From JANXQG01 sp963824275 (GTDB taxonomy: Bacteria > Planctomycetota > Planctomycetia > Pirellulales > Thermoguttaceae): DNA of 64,000 nucleotides. Every line of letters starts with the position of its first letter. The first letter of the stretch is position 1. Positions 1 to 8,253 of the stretch are shown in pieces. The stretch lies in NCBI GenBank assembly GCA_963824275.1, contig CAWGOT010000003.1, positions 868,001 through 932,000 on the forward strand, written 5' to 3'. The notes beneath the pieces were generated by a model, which saw only the letters and a program-made list of their open reading frames with translations, had not been told where the DNA came from and did no database searches. A program made the translations under genes and the position numbers.

Positions 1-386
1 GGGTCAAGGGATGAGAATGAAGGGATAAGGGTCAAGGGATGAGAATCAAGGGATAAGGGTCAAGGGATAAGCGATAACGGTCAAGGGATAAGGGATAAGG
101 GATGAAAGATCAGAGATGAGGGGTCAAGGGATGAGGATGGGATGTAACGTTGAAAGTCAAGGGATGAGGGTCAAGGGATGAGGGATGGGATGTAACGTCG
201 AAAGTCAAGGGATAAGGGTCATAGGATGAGGCATCACGCCAGGTCAAAATCTCTCATCTCTCATCTCCCATCTCCCATCTCTCATCTCTCATCTCTCATC
301 TCTCATCTCTCATCTCTCATCTCTCACCTCTCACCTCTCACCTCTCACCTCTCACCTCTCACCTCTCACCTCTCACCTCTCACCTC
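1..386. repeat. Heptanucleotide tandem repeats
   Basis: Positions 1-230 split cleanly into 7-base words such as gggtcaa, gggatga and gggataa. Positions about 245-386 are words such as ctctcat, ctctcac and ctcacct. The two blocks are roughly complementary purine-rich and pyrimidine-rich arrays. Open reading frames through them encode only His/Leu/Ser repeats and are not genes. The array abuts the 3' end of the trigger factor gene. Confidence 0.9.
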
Positions 387-1979
387 TCACGCATGGCTGT
401 GTCCTTCGTGTTTCGAGTGGTCGTGTCCTTCGTGCCCGTGTCCTTCGTGCCCTTCCTCGGCCGCCACGCCGCCGGGCTTGGCCTCCGGGATCTCGGAATG
501 GTCGCCGCCGCCGGCCGCCAACTCCAGCGCCGCCACGTCGCTTTCCTCGATCTGGTAGGGCACTTCCTTGAAAATCGCGTTGGCCAGGATCAGGTCGATC
601 ACCTTCCGCTCGATGATCTGGTTCCGCAGCACGTCCATCGCGCCCTGCTTCTCCAAGCGGGCCCGCACCCGCCGCGGCGACTCTTCGGTCTGCCGGGCGA
701 TCATGGCGATTTCCGCATCGTAATCTTGTTCGTCGGCGTCGATCTCCTGGTCCTCGGCAATCCGCTCGAGGATGAAATGTTCCTTCAGGGCGCGGGCCGT
801 CGAGGCGCGGCTGTTCTGCCGCAAGACGTTTTCGTGGGCGCGAATCTCTTCCTCGCCGAAACCGCTTCGCTGCAGCTCCATGACCGCGCGCTGCAGCTCG
901 CGATGGCTCTGCCGCTGCAAGAGATCGGGCGGCAGGTCCCAATTGGCGGCCACGGTCAGCGCCGCCGTGATCTCGCGGGCCCGCTGTCGTTGCTGATACT
1001 GCATCCGCTGGCCGAGCGTGTCCTTGATCGTGTCGCGGAGGTCGGCCTCCAGCGTGAATCCGCCCAGTTCCTGCAACAGGTCCGGGGTCAACTCCGGCAA
1101 CTGCAGGCGCTTGACTTCCAGGACCTCGAAGACGCCCGTCACCTGCTGCCCTCGCAAGGCCGCGTTGGGCGCGTCCTCGCTGAGCTGCGTGGTCAATTCG
1201 CGGGTCTCCTCCGCGCGGACTCCCGTCATCGCCTGGTCGAAGCCCTCGATCTTGCCGTCGCGGAAGCTGAGCACAGGGCGAAGCCGAATGACCTCTTCCG
1301 TCGCACTGGAAAGGACCGTCTCGCCGTGCTTGAAGGTGAGGTTCGTGGTGATGTAGTCGCCCGATTCCGCCGGACCGTCGAACGGCACGAGCTGTCCCCG
1401 GTTGGTCAAGATCCGCTTCAGGGCCTGGTCGACGTCGGCGTCGGTAAACTCCCGCACCGGCTTCTCGATTTGCAGGCCTTTCCATTGCGGCATCTCGAAC
1501 TGGGGGCGGACCTCGAGGTCGAACTCGAAGGTCATAGGGCCTTCCTTGGGCACTTCCACGGTGTCCATATCGAGTTCCGGCTCGCCGATGGCCGAAAGGT
1601 CGTAATCGTCGTGGATCTGCGTAAGGCTGTCCATTAGCAGCGCACCCTTCACCCGGCCGGCGACCTCCTTGCGAAAGCGGTTCTCGACCAGTTTCCGCGG
1701 CGCGTGGCCAGGGCGGAAACCGGGCACGTGGGCCTCCGGCACCAGCTCGCTGTACTCTTTGTCCAGGTAGCGATCAATGTCCTCGCGGGCCACGGTCACG
1801 GTGATATGCCGTTCGCAGGCGCTGCGCTGGTCGATCTTGACTTCCAGGTTCAACTTAGGGCGTTCTTCCTCACCCTCGTCGCCCTCATAGGCGACGGCCT
1901 GGTCGGCGATGAACTGTTCGGATTCCAGAGCCCCCATGTTTTGCAGGGCTTCCTCGTCGTTGGGATCTTTTTGTGCCAT
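387..1979 (-). CDS. tig: Trigger factor (ribosome-associated chaperone)
   Basis: Trigger factor binds the ribosome exit tunnel and shields nascent proteins in the cytosol. The 530-residue product has the family order: a ribosome-binding N domain (about residues 45-190, with the VPGFRPGHAPRKLVE segment), a diverged FKBP-like middle region (about 200-300) and a long helical C domain. It is somewhat longer than the usual 430-500 residues because of an acidic N-terminal lead of about 35 residues and a His/Gly-rich tail (HEGHGHEGHDHSKHEGHSHA, 8 His in 20). I start at the ATG reading MAQKDPNDEE; the longer frame upstream only reads through the neighbouring tRNA. The tRNA lies 30 bases upstream on the same strand, so co-transcription is possible. 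The histidine tail resembles metal-binding tails of SlyD-type chaperones; that role is inference. Confidence 0.93.
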   Translation of the reverse strand: MAQKDPNDEEALQNMGALESEQFIADQAVAYEGDEGEEERPKLNLEVKIDQRSACERHITVTVAREDIDRYLDKEYSELVPEAHVPGFRPGHAPRKLVENRFRKEVAGRVKGALLMDSLTQIHDDYDLSAIGEPELDMDTVEVPKEGPMTFEFDLEVRPQFEMPQWKGLQIEKPVREFTDADVDQALKRILTNRGQLVPFDGPAESGDYITTNLTFKHGETVLSSATEEVIRLRPVLSFRDGKIEGFDQAMTGVRAEETRELTTQLSEDAPNAALRGQQVTGVFEVLEVKRLQLPELTPDLLQELGGFTLEADLRDTIKDTLGQRMQYQQRQRAREITAALTVAANWDLPPDLLQRQSHRELQRAVMELQRSGFGEEEIRAHENVLRQNSRASTARALKEHFILERIAEDQEIDADEQDYDAEIAMIARQTEESPRRVRARLEKQGAMDVLRNQIIERKVIDLILANAIFKEVPYQIEESDVAALELAAGGGDHSEIPEAKPGGVAAEEGHEGHGHEGHDHSKHEGHSHA

Positions 1980-2009
1980 GATGTTCCGTCGGCGGCTAAA
2001 TAAGAAAGA

Positions 2010-2081
2010 GCGGGTGATGGGGTTCGAACCCACGACAACGACGTTGGCAACGTCGTGCTCTACCAACTGAGCTACACCCGC
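2010..2081 (-). tRNA. tRNA-Gly (anticodon GCC)
   Basis: The minus strand folds as a full cloverleaf. The acceptor arm GCGGGTG pairs with CACCCGC. The D arm is GCTC...GAGC, the anticodon stem is CGACG/CGTCG with loop TTGCCAA, and the T arm is GTGGG-TTCGAAC-CCCAT. The anticodon GCC reads glycine codons GGC and GGU. The 3' CCA is not encoded. It lies just upstream of tig on the same strand. Confidence 0.96.
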
Positions 2082-2344
2082 CCTCCGCTCGTTCCGAATA
2101 TTCCCCAAAAAAGGTGGGACGAGCGGCAGCAATTCGGGATTATAGGCTCCCGCGAGCCATATTCAAGGCCAGTTACGGCCTTTAGTTCTATTAAATCAAT
2201 CTAAATCCATAGTCCTGGCAATGTCAATGGCCCCCCTGATAGGAAGAAGCCAGGAGTTAGGAGTTAGGGTTAGGAGTCAGGAGTTAGGAGTTGGAAGCTG
2301 GCATTAGCCCACCAGAAATGGTGGAGAGGTCGCTGTCCGGGGCA

Positions 2345-2606
2345 AAAAGTGGCCAAAGTGGCCACTTTTCGGGGTTTTCTGGCGGTTGCGCACCACGTTT
2401 GACACAATGTTACTTCCCCACAATGATGGGATCATGCGAGGAAAACTGCGGGAAAACGATGCCTTGGCGCTCTTCGTGGTCATTTAATTTCCTATCTTGG
2501 ATTAGTACTCGTTAGTTGTGTTTCTGGCCACTTTTCTGGCCATAAGTGGCCACGATCGGCCACATCTGGCCAAATTCGGCCAGTTTTTCCGAAGTTGGCC
2601 ATTTCG
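2345..2606. repeat. Cluster of TGGCCA palindromes
   Basis: The words GTGGCCA, CTGGCCA or TGGCCAC appear at least nine times, most densely at 2521-2606 where they recur every 8-16 bases on average. The first pair (2345-2369) is itself an inverted repeat, aaagtggcc...ggccacttt. No coding frame explains the spacing. Confidence 0.6.
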
Positions 2607-2901
2607 TACAATTACGCACCCAGCTTCTTTACTGCCAGTCTGGCGAAGGGGTCCAGAAAATCCTGCTGATTTCATCATCTTTCTCCCCTCGCCCGTTTCT
2701 GGGAGAGGACGGGCACCATGTCGGGCACCATGTACCCATGGTCGTTGTCGCGGTGAGGCCATCTTTCTCCCCTCTCCCGTTTCTGGGAGAGAGGCAGGGT
2801 GCCATTCCCGTTCTAACTTCTAGCTCCTAAGTTCTATACTGCGCACGGGTGAAAATGATCGAAGCCCAAAGCGCAAGCGAGGTAAGCGGTTCCATCCCTG
2901 G

Positions 2902-3027
2902 CTTGCGCGTCGGGCTTCGATCCGTTCCCTCCATTCCCGTTTCCACATAACAATACGGATTTGGGCCTTGAAATGGGAAAATTATTTTGCACGCGGGCTT
3001 ACGACCTGGTCGCAAGTTGTTTGTGCA
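2902..3027 (+). repeat. Island-flanking repeat, left copy
   Basis: This segment contains, in order, gcgcgtcgggcttcgat, ccacataac, aatacggat, gggccttgaaatgggaaaa, ggcttacga and tcgcaagttgtttgt. The same string of blocks occurs in the same order on the opposite strand at 31373-31520. The two copies differ by small substitutions and gaps. Together they bracket the whole accessory island as imperfect inverted repeats 28 kb apart. Confidence 0.65.
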
Positions 3028-3108
3028 AAACGACTTAAAAACTTTTGAACTCCGCGGATTGAGTGCATGCGAATTGTATTACGAACTCCACCAGAGGGTG
3101 GATAAAAT

Positions 3109-3360
3109 TCATATAGAGATGGAGTACAAAGTTGTCTCCGCATAGTTTAGGTGAGATAGGTAGACTGAGAACAGCATTTTTCCGGATTGCACAGTTCTTT
3201 TCTTTTCCCACTCGTTTCGGATTTCGGGCTCGTCAGGACGGAAGGGGATGACGAGTTCCCCGGGCCGCGAGTAGCTGATGCGATTATCACCCCAGTCGGC
3301 GCATATTGCCGAATCGACCAATCGAACGGGAGGAACTTTCCGACGACTTGTTGACAGCAC
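3109..3360 (-). pseudogene. Fragment of a dpdB (DGQHR-domain) gene
   Basis: The minus strand encodes NRISYSRPGELVIPFRPDEP (about 3225-3290), identical in sequence to residues about 99-118 of the intact dpdB at 5436-6581. DNA identity is high over roughly 60-65 bases and then stops abruptly on both sides. The rest of the 83-codon frame resembles nothing I recognise. This is a relic of a second dpdB copy or a recombination scar, not a functional gene. Confidence 0.7.
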
Positions 3361-3490
3361 CTGCCGGGAGTGATTATACTCTACCGCTTGGGATGTCGAA
3401 TGGATTGTAACCTATGGCTGCTAAAGGATTTACGTAGCGACGTGTGGTTGTCTGGGAAAGTCGGCGGTATACAATTCTATAGACCACAGA

Positions 3491-3511
3491 ACGTCCGCGG
3501 CTTGCGGACGT
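3491..3511. promoter_or_regulatory. Hairpin upstream of the AAA ATPase gene
   Basis: A perfect 8-bp stem, acgtccgc / gcggacgt, closes a 5-base loop about 100 bases before the ATPase start. No U-run follows, so it is not an obvious terminator. It could be an operator or a leader structure. Confidence 0.35.
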
Positions 3512-3609
3512 GTATCCGACGAACAGGAGGGTTCTCAAGTGCCAAATTTCTACTATATCGCATGCCAAATTGAACGAAAACCGCCAAGTAAGAGGACAGA
3601 GGCAAAGGA

Positions 3610-4818
3610 ATGGCAGAACTCGTGCGGCTTGTTATTCACAATTACCGATGTCTTCGCGACGTTGATTTCGCGGCGTCAAGCATCAATGTGCTGTTTGGCC
3701 CCAACGGCGTGGGCAAGAGCAGCTTCTTGGACGCTCTTTGGTTCGTCCGTGAGTGCGCCAGCCGCGGCGTGGCGGAGGCAGCCTCCTCGCGACACCACGG
3801 GATCGGCCTGCTATCCGACAGCGCGGAACCCGGAGACGAGAGAATTCACATCGGCATCGGAACGGGCTCTGCGGATTACTTAATTACCTTCGGCTACTCT
3901 TCGGGCCGCATCGAGCCCTTTGTCGGGGAGCGGCTGCTTTCGAGGCCGCGGCAGATCGCCTTAGTGAACCGTCTCGTCGGTAGTGACAAGGCCGAGCTTT
4001 ATCACGAGCAGATGAAGCAGGCAGTCGCGATTAAGTTGCCCGACCCGGAGAGGCTGGCATTCAGCAACTACCTTCTTTTTTCCGAGCCACGCGACGAGGC
4101 GCTGGATATCGACAACTTGCTGAAGTCGCTCCATTTCTACAGCAGCCGCGCCGTGAACCTGTTCCAACTTCGGGTCCTGGGGTCGGAGTCGAGCGTTCAT
4201 ACGTACCCGTGGGAGAGGTGGCAGAACCTTTGGTCCGCACTTAGGAACCTGAGCAGCCGGCGCGCCGTCGACGACCGTTTCGAGACGATCATTGGCTACA
4301 TGCGAAAGGCATTTCCCGGATCGTTCAAGGACCTCGTGCTGGAGTCGCTCGGCACGGACCGCGTTGGCTGCAGCTTCCTTGAGCAAGGCAGGAAGTTGCC
4401 GATCCAGGCCTCCGGGGTTTCCGACGGGCACATCCAGCTACTGGGCCTTTTGACCGCGCTGTTCGGCGATATGCACGATCGGCCGAGCCTGCTGCTCTTC
4501 GACGAACCCGAGACGTCGTTGCATCCGCACGCCATCGCGGTCTTTGCTGAAGCCGCGTCTGAGGCGGCCGCAAACTGGGATCGACAGATCTTCGTGGCTA
4601 CCCATTCCCCAGTGCTTATCAGTCAATTTGAGCCGGCCGATGTGGTCGTTGCCGAGGCTGGCGATGATCGCTCCACGACACTCCGCCGCGTCTCGGAAAT
4701 CGCCGAAATCCACGACCTCCTCGATCACTACTCGATCGGGTCGCTTTACATGTCTGAGAATGTGGGTCAACAGGGCATGTCGGGAGACTCGGCGCAAGCC
4801 AAGCTGCAAGGATCATGA
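3610..4818 (+). CDS. AAA family ATPase (OLD/RecF-like, SMC-type fold)
   Basis: 402 residues with the layout of small ABC-type ATPases that partner nucleases or TOPRIM-like proteins. Visible motifs are an N-terminal strand with NYRCLRDVDF, Walker A GPNGVGKSS near residue 33, a GVSDGHIQLLGLL segment in the signature position, Walker B LLLFDEPETSLHP, and the switch-region histidine in ATHSPVLI. It is cytosolic with no membrane segments. A purine-rich ribosome site (gaggcaaagga) lies just before the ATG. The stop overlaps the next start (ATGA at 4815-4818), so the two genes were translationally coupled. Such ATPase pairs are common in defence islands (family knowledge); the specific role here is not known. 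Confidence 0.8.
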   Translation: MAELVRLVIHNYRCLRDVDFAASSINVLFGPNGVGKSSFLDALWFVRECASRGVAEAASSRHHGIGLLSDSAEPGDERIHIGIGTGSADYLITFGYSSGRIEPFVGERLLSRPRQIALVNRLVGSDKAELYHEQMKQAVAIKLPDPERLAFSNYLLFSEPRDEALDIDNLLKSLHFYSSRAVNLFQLRVLGSESSVHTYPWERWQNLWSALRNLSSRRAVDDRFETIIGYMRKAFPGSFKDLVLESLGTDRVGCSFLEQGRKLPIQASGVSDGHIQLLGLLTALFGDMHDRPSLLLFDEPETSLHPHAIAVFAEAASEAAANWDRQIFVATHSPVLISQFEPADVVVAEAGDDRSTTLRRVSEIAEIHDLLDHYSIGSLYMSENVGQQGMSGDSAQAKLQGS

Positions 4819-5204
4819 ACGGCGGATTCTGTCGGTTTTGGTTGGTTGTGACAGGACGCTCGAGGCCTATTACTTCGCCCACTCCGAAGCTGTCAATTCG
4901 GTTGCGGGCGTTGCAGTGCTCGCCGCAGACCATCCCACGGAACGTCGAGCAAATCGGGCATCCCAAAAGCGAATTGAAACGCTGTTGGAAGGGATTCGAC
5001 GAAGTTGACCACGGCCGTCGAATCGTCCCGCTCCTCGATCTGGAGCACGTGCTCTCCCGGCCGCAAGAGTGCTGCTCGCTACGAGCGATGTTCGCCTGGT
5101 GCGTGGCCAAACTCATCGAAGCCGGTGCCGTATGGGACGATACCCTGGCCAACTCGTACCGACTAACCGACGGCTGCCGGTCCCCCTTAACCTCTGGACA
5201 GTAG
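4815..5204 (+). pseudogene. Frameshifted partner of the AAA ATPase
   Basis: The ATG overlaps the ATPase stop, but the protein-like sequence jumps frames. After a few codons the plausible frame reads ILSVLVGCDRTLEAYYFAHSE to about 4940. It then continues in another frame as GHPKSELKRCWKGFDEVDHG and on to a stop at 5204. The sequence resembles small DUF4276/TOPRIM-like partners of AAA ATPases in size, position and the basic 'SKRIE.L' type segment, but the match is weak. One or two indels would restore a gene of about 130 codons. It may be a sequencing error or a decayed gene. Confidence 0.45.
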
Positions 5205-5435
5205 GTTGCTGCTGTTGACGGACTGGCAAGGATTGTGGCCGAGAACTCGTCGGTGATACCCGGTGATACCCCACTCCGCGCAGTCGTCGGGACTTGGGTA
5301 CAACGTGGCTTGAAACCGTCTTCCGTCCTGCTAGACTAAGGGTAGGAAATAACAAGGGGTTTGCAAACCGGTTTCTGGGCGCGAGCCTGTGCCGGTTACC
5401 AACCCCTTCCTGTTTTAATTCTCCCCGCTCCTCCT
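5205..5435. other. Non-coding gap between converging genes
   Basis: About 230 bases between the broken ATPase partner and the converging dpdB. Apart from a short direct repeat (cggtgatacc twice near 5255-5275), I see nothing in it. Confidence 0.5.
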
Positions 5436-6581
5436 TCATCCCTTTCGTTCCGCGCGGTTCCAAACTCGCGCCTTGTACTGCACGAGCAGGTAATTGGCCA
5501 GCATTTGAACATGCCTGGGCGTATTCTGGACTTCGTTCCACTTCAGTTGAGCCCCCGGCCCAAAATCCCAATAGCCATCAGTCCAGCGGCAGACCTCCTT
5601 CAACGGTTCGAGATCCTCGCGGAACTGCTTGACGGTCAATCGCTCGACCTTGCCGAGCCGGTCGGCAATCGCATCCATCACGAATCCCAAGGAAACGACG
5701 CCGGCACCGTGCATCAGGCGGGATCTCCGGGAGGGAAGGCCCCAGGCGCCGGCAAACACCGCTTTTACGGCATCCCAAAACGCCTTCACTACTTTGAGCA
5801 TTTCCTCGACGTCCCCATGGTCGCCGTCCGCGTCACGAAAGCGGTAAAGAACCCCGTCGCTGATGCTGTTTTCGAGCATCTTGAGCAGCGAATTGTCCTT
5901 GATCACGCCCTCGCCGCTGGTCGGCGTTCTGACCATCTTCCGCAAGGGCGAGTCTTCATCGTGATTGAGCCGATCCAGCAGGTGGGCCGGGAAACGGCGG
6001 CGCTGCAGGACGGCCGGCAGCTTGGCCTGGGTCGCGGGGAGCAGCTCATAGATCAGGCCCTTCGGCAAGGGCTTCGTGGAGTTGACGAGGATGAATTGCT
6101 CCCGCTGCTCCGCGTCGTCACCGGCAATGAACCCGACGACGCAGATCGGAAACGACTTGATCTTGGCCGAGCATATCGCGGCCATCCGCTGCTGGCCGTC
6201 GACGATCCAAGCGGGGCGCTTTTCGTCGGGCTCGTCGGGACGGAACGGGATGACGAGTTCCCCCGGCCGCGAATAACTGATGCGATTGCCGTTCTTTGGA
6301 GCCGGCTCGAACTTGACGGAGCGATTGAAGGCCACCACGATCGCATTCGGGATCATCGGATTGGAAGACTCCAAATACTGCTGGATGTCGGCAATATGCG
6401 ACAGCACCTCCGGCCGCTGATAGCCCTTGATCATATTGTCTTCGGTCCGGCCAATTCGTGAGATCGTGGCGAAATTCGCCAGTTCCTTCCCGTCCACGGC
6501 GAAGGAATAGAGCGTCCGCCGCGGCCCTTGGCGGATCTCCAGGGCGGGTAACCGCAAAGTTGAATTGGCAATCTGCTTCAT
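5436..6581 (-). CDS. dpdB: DGQHR-domain protein DpdB
   Basis: 381 residues belonging to the DndB/DpdB DGQHR family. The hallmark WIVDGQQRMAAI lies at about residues 126-137, preceded by the ParB-like GYQRPEVLSHI near residue 53. In the Dpd pathway DpdB acts with DpdA to insert a preQ0-derived base into DNA (family knowledge from Salmonella Dpd clusters). The frame is uninterrupted and of normal family length. The ATG at 6581 has a gggaga ribosome site about 12 bases upstream. The expected partner dpdA lies next, on the same strand, but is separated by a 250-bp fold-back element and is itself broken. A piece of a second dpdB sits at 3225-3290. Confidence 0.88.
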   Translation of the reverse strand: MKQIANSTLRLPALEIRQGPRRTLYSFAVDGKELANFATISRIGRTEDNMIKGYQRPEVLSHIADIQQYLESSNPMIPNAIVVAFNRSVKFEPAPKNGNRISYSRPGELVIPFRPDEPDEKRPAWIVDGQQRMAAICSAKIKSFPICVVGFIAGDDAEQREQFILVNSTKPLPKGLIYELLPATQAKLPAVLQRRRFPAHLLDRLNHDEDSPLRKMVRTPTSGEGVIKDNSLLKMLENSISDGVLYRFRDADGDHGDVEEMLKVVKAFWDAVKAVFAGAWGLPSRRSRLMHGAGVVSLGFVMDAIADRLGKVERLTVKQFREDLEPLKEVCRWTDGYWDFGPGAQLKWNEVQNTPRHVQMLANYLLVQYKARVWNRAERKG

Positions 6582-6585
6582 GGTG

Positions 6586-7120
6586 TCATTGCTTCTCCCA
6601 TCCTGTAAACGCCACCGCCGGGCCCGCCGGCCAGCGCCGGCGGAGCAATATCTGGCGATTTAATCCCGCCCCGGCTGGGCCTGCCCCAGTGGAGCGATGT
6701 CTGTCGATTTGATCCTGCCCCCACTGGGCCTGTCCCAGTGGAGCACCTGTTTGGCCACTAGAAAGGCCGCCTCGACCGCCCATTTCGCCGTTTTCCCCTC
6801 TTGTCCGCCCCCGGCCGTAGGCCGGGGGCGGACAGAGGGGAAAACGGCGAACACCGATTGACGGCTGGCATGTAGTGGCCAAACAGGCGCTCCACTGGGG
6901 CAGGCCCAGCGGGGGCAGGATCGCGTTTTGACGAAATCGACAGACGACGAGCCTTGGACATTAGGAACAATCCCCGTGGGGGCGTTTTCAATTTGAGCAA
7001 GTACCATCTCCCCTCGCCCGTTTCTGGGTGGGGGCGTCTTTCTCCCCTCGCCTTCGGGAGAGGGGCAGGGGGTGAGGGCGTCTTTCTCGCCGCTCCCTGC
7101 CTTCCGCCCACTCATCCTTC
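6586..7120. repeat. Fold-back (long inverted repeat) element and clustered palindromes
   Basis: The stretch separating dpdB from dpdA is non-coding. Its core is a near-perfect palindrome centred at about 6818: 31 bases (6786-6816) pair with 30 bases (6820-6849) around a 3-base loop. Outer arms starting at gatgtctgtcgattt (about 6697) pair with aaatcgacagacgacg (about 6934-6947). A further partial copy of the arm lies just upstream (about 6672-6695). At 7008-7075 there are CTCCC...GGGAG palindromes of a family dispersed through the window. This looks like a MITE-like or fold-back element. Confidence 0.8.
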
Positions 7121-7125
7121 ATCCT

Positions 7126-7900
7126 TCATCCCTCTTCCTTCAGGCCCGCCAGCTCGCGCCTTAGCCGCCGGTACAGCACATGCACGTTATGAAATCCTCT
7201 CCGGCGATTCCGCTCGGCCCCCCGGAAAAGCATCACGTGGATCCCGATCCGTTTGCAGATATCGCAGGGGCACTTCTTCCAGGGCTGCTCTTCCAGGATC
7301 TCTCGATAGGCGTCGCGGTAGTCCTTGGCGCCGTTGACGAGCGACTCATACTCCGTGAGCAAGTCAAGCACCTTCGGAAGCCTGGCCTTGCCCTTGTCGT
7401 ACTTGATCAGCCCGTCCATGCAGGCCAGTTCCAGCCGGCGGGCTTCCTTTTGATCGATCTCGCCGGCGGCGATGTGCCTGCGAAGGGTCTGGTTGCCCTC
7501 GACCTGCGGCACGCGGATCGCAGGATAGGTGCGTTTCAGCGTGTGATAGTTGTCCCGGTCGTCCTTGAACGCCTGGCGCAGCGGCGACGTGCTATCGAAG
7601 CTGACGACGCCGAACTGGGCAAATTGCTCGAAATGCTCGCATCGCGTCACCCCGAAGAGGTGCAGCCTGGTGTCGGCCTGCCGCACGGCATCGACCGCTT
7701 CGAGCACCGCCAGTATCTCAGGGGTCTTCAAGGGCACCAGGCCGCCCACGGCAATCGTGCGAAATCCCATCTTCTGCAGCGCGGTCGCAGCACGGGCGTG
7801 GGCCTTGGGACTTCAGCCCTGTGTGACGCCAACCGGCTCGAACCGCGGCTTGCGCTTCCGGCAAAGCCGCCGGAACTCGCGGGCCAGTTGCCGGCCTCGT
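7126..7900 (-). pseudogene. dpdA: dpdA (7-deazaguanine DNA transglycosylase), disrupted
   Basis: DpdA is a tRNA-guanine-transglycosylase paralogue that exchanges guanine in DNA for preQ0. From 7770 down to 7126 the product has the C-terminal half of the family: the nucleophile region FDSTSPLRQAF, the zinc site CPCDIC and its distal histidine in FRGAERNRRRGFHN. Translating further upstream continues the family sequence (KPRFEPVGVTQ, then a stop, then SPKAHARAATALQKMGF). So TGA at 7813-7815 interrupts the gene where homologues usually have Trp (Gly-Trp-Ser-Pro). Beyond about 7900 the frame degrades and the N-terminal half, including the first catalytic Asp, is missing. An ISL3-type element lies just beyond, a possible cause of the truncation. 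Confidence 0.8.
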
Positions 7901-8253
7901 TTGTTTCGGCCATCCGCTCCTCCGCTGGCTTTGACCGCGCTTTCTCTGACCCCGCCATCCCCTCTCGTGGGCGAAAGTCGCAAAACCCTTCCTGGTTAGA
8001 GGTTGCCGTCGAATCACGCGATCGGGGCGAGGAGCAGGTTCCGCTTCGACCCGCCTCTCGCGTATAATATCGGCCGTAGGTATGGCCATCGCGGTGATCA
8101 AGAATCCAACCTCCAATGAGCCCGACAAACTCCCTTGCTTACCGCGTCTTTCAAAAAAGGTTCAACTTGCTGAAGAATGCGCGGGGTTGAAAAAGGCGGA
8201 CATGCTGATTCTCATTGGAGTTACGTTCAACAACCTCCAGGAGAGAAAACAGC

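Larger units (their letters stand above)
2082..3224. other. Gene-poor intergenic stretch rich in repeats
   Basis: I see no convincing gene here. It holds heptad words of aggagtt type (about 2249-2296), a cluster of TGGCCA words (2345-2606), two copies of a CTCCC...GGGAG palindrome (about 2683-2710 and 2765-2796), a gggcaccatgtacccatgg motif (about 2712-2742) that recurs elsewhere in the window, and the left copy of the repeat that also occurs inverted near 31.4 kb. Confidence 0.7.

Noticed and set aside
1..386. Possible CRISPR array
   Set aside because: The repeats are contiguous 7-base words without unique spacers. No cas genes are in the window.
226..558. Open frame rich in SHLSSLI/SHLSPLT repeats
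   Set aside because: It is the translation of a heptad DNA array running into the antisense of tig.
393..1637. Long plus-strand frame opposite trigger factor
   Set aside because: Shadow of tig. The minus strand encodes a recognisable protein and the plus strand has no family similarity.
7813..7815. TGA read as Trp (code change) to rescue dpdA
   Set aside because: TGA serves as the stop in many other genes here, including ATGA overlaps.
8063..8068. TATAAT as promoter of the transposase
   Set aside because: No -35 hexamer at usable spacing, and about 190 bases lie between it and the start codon.
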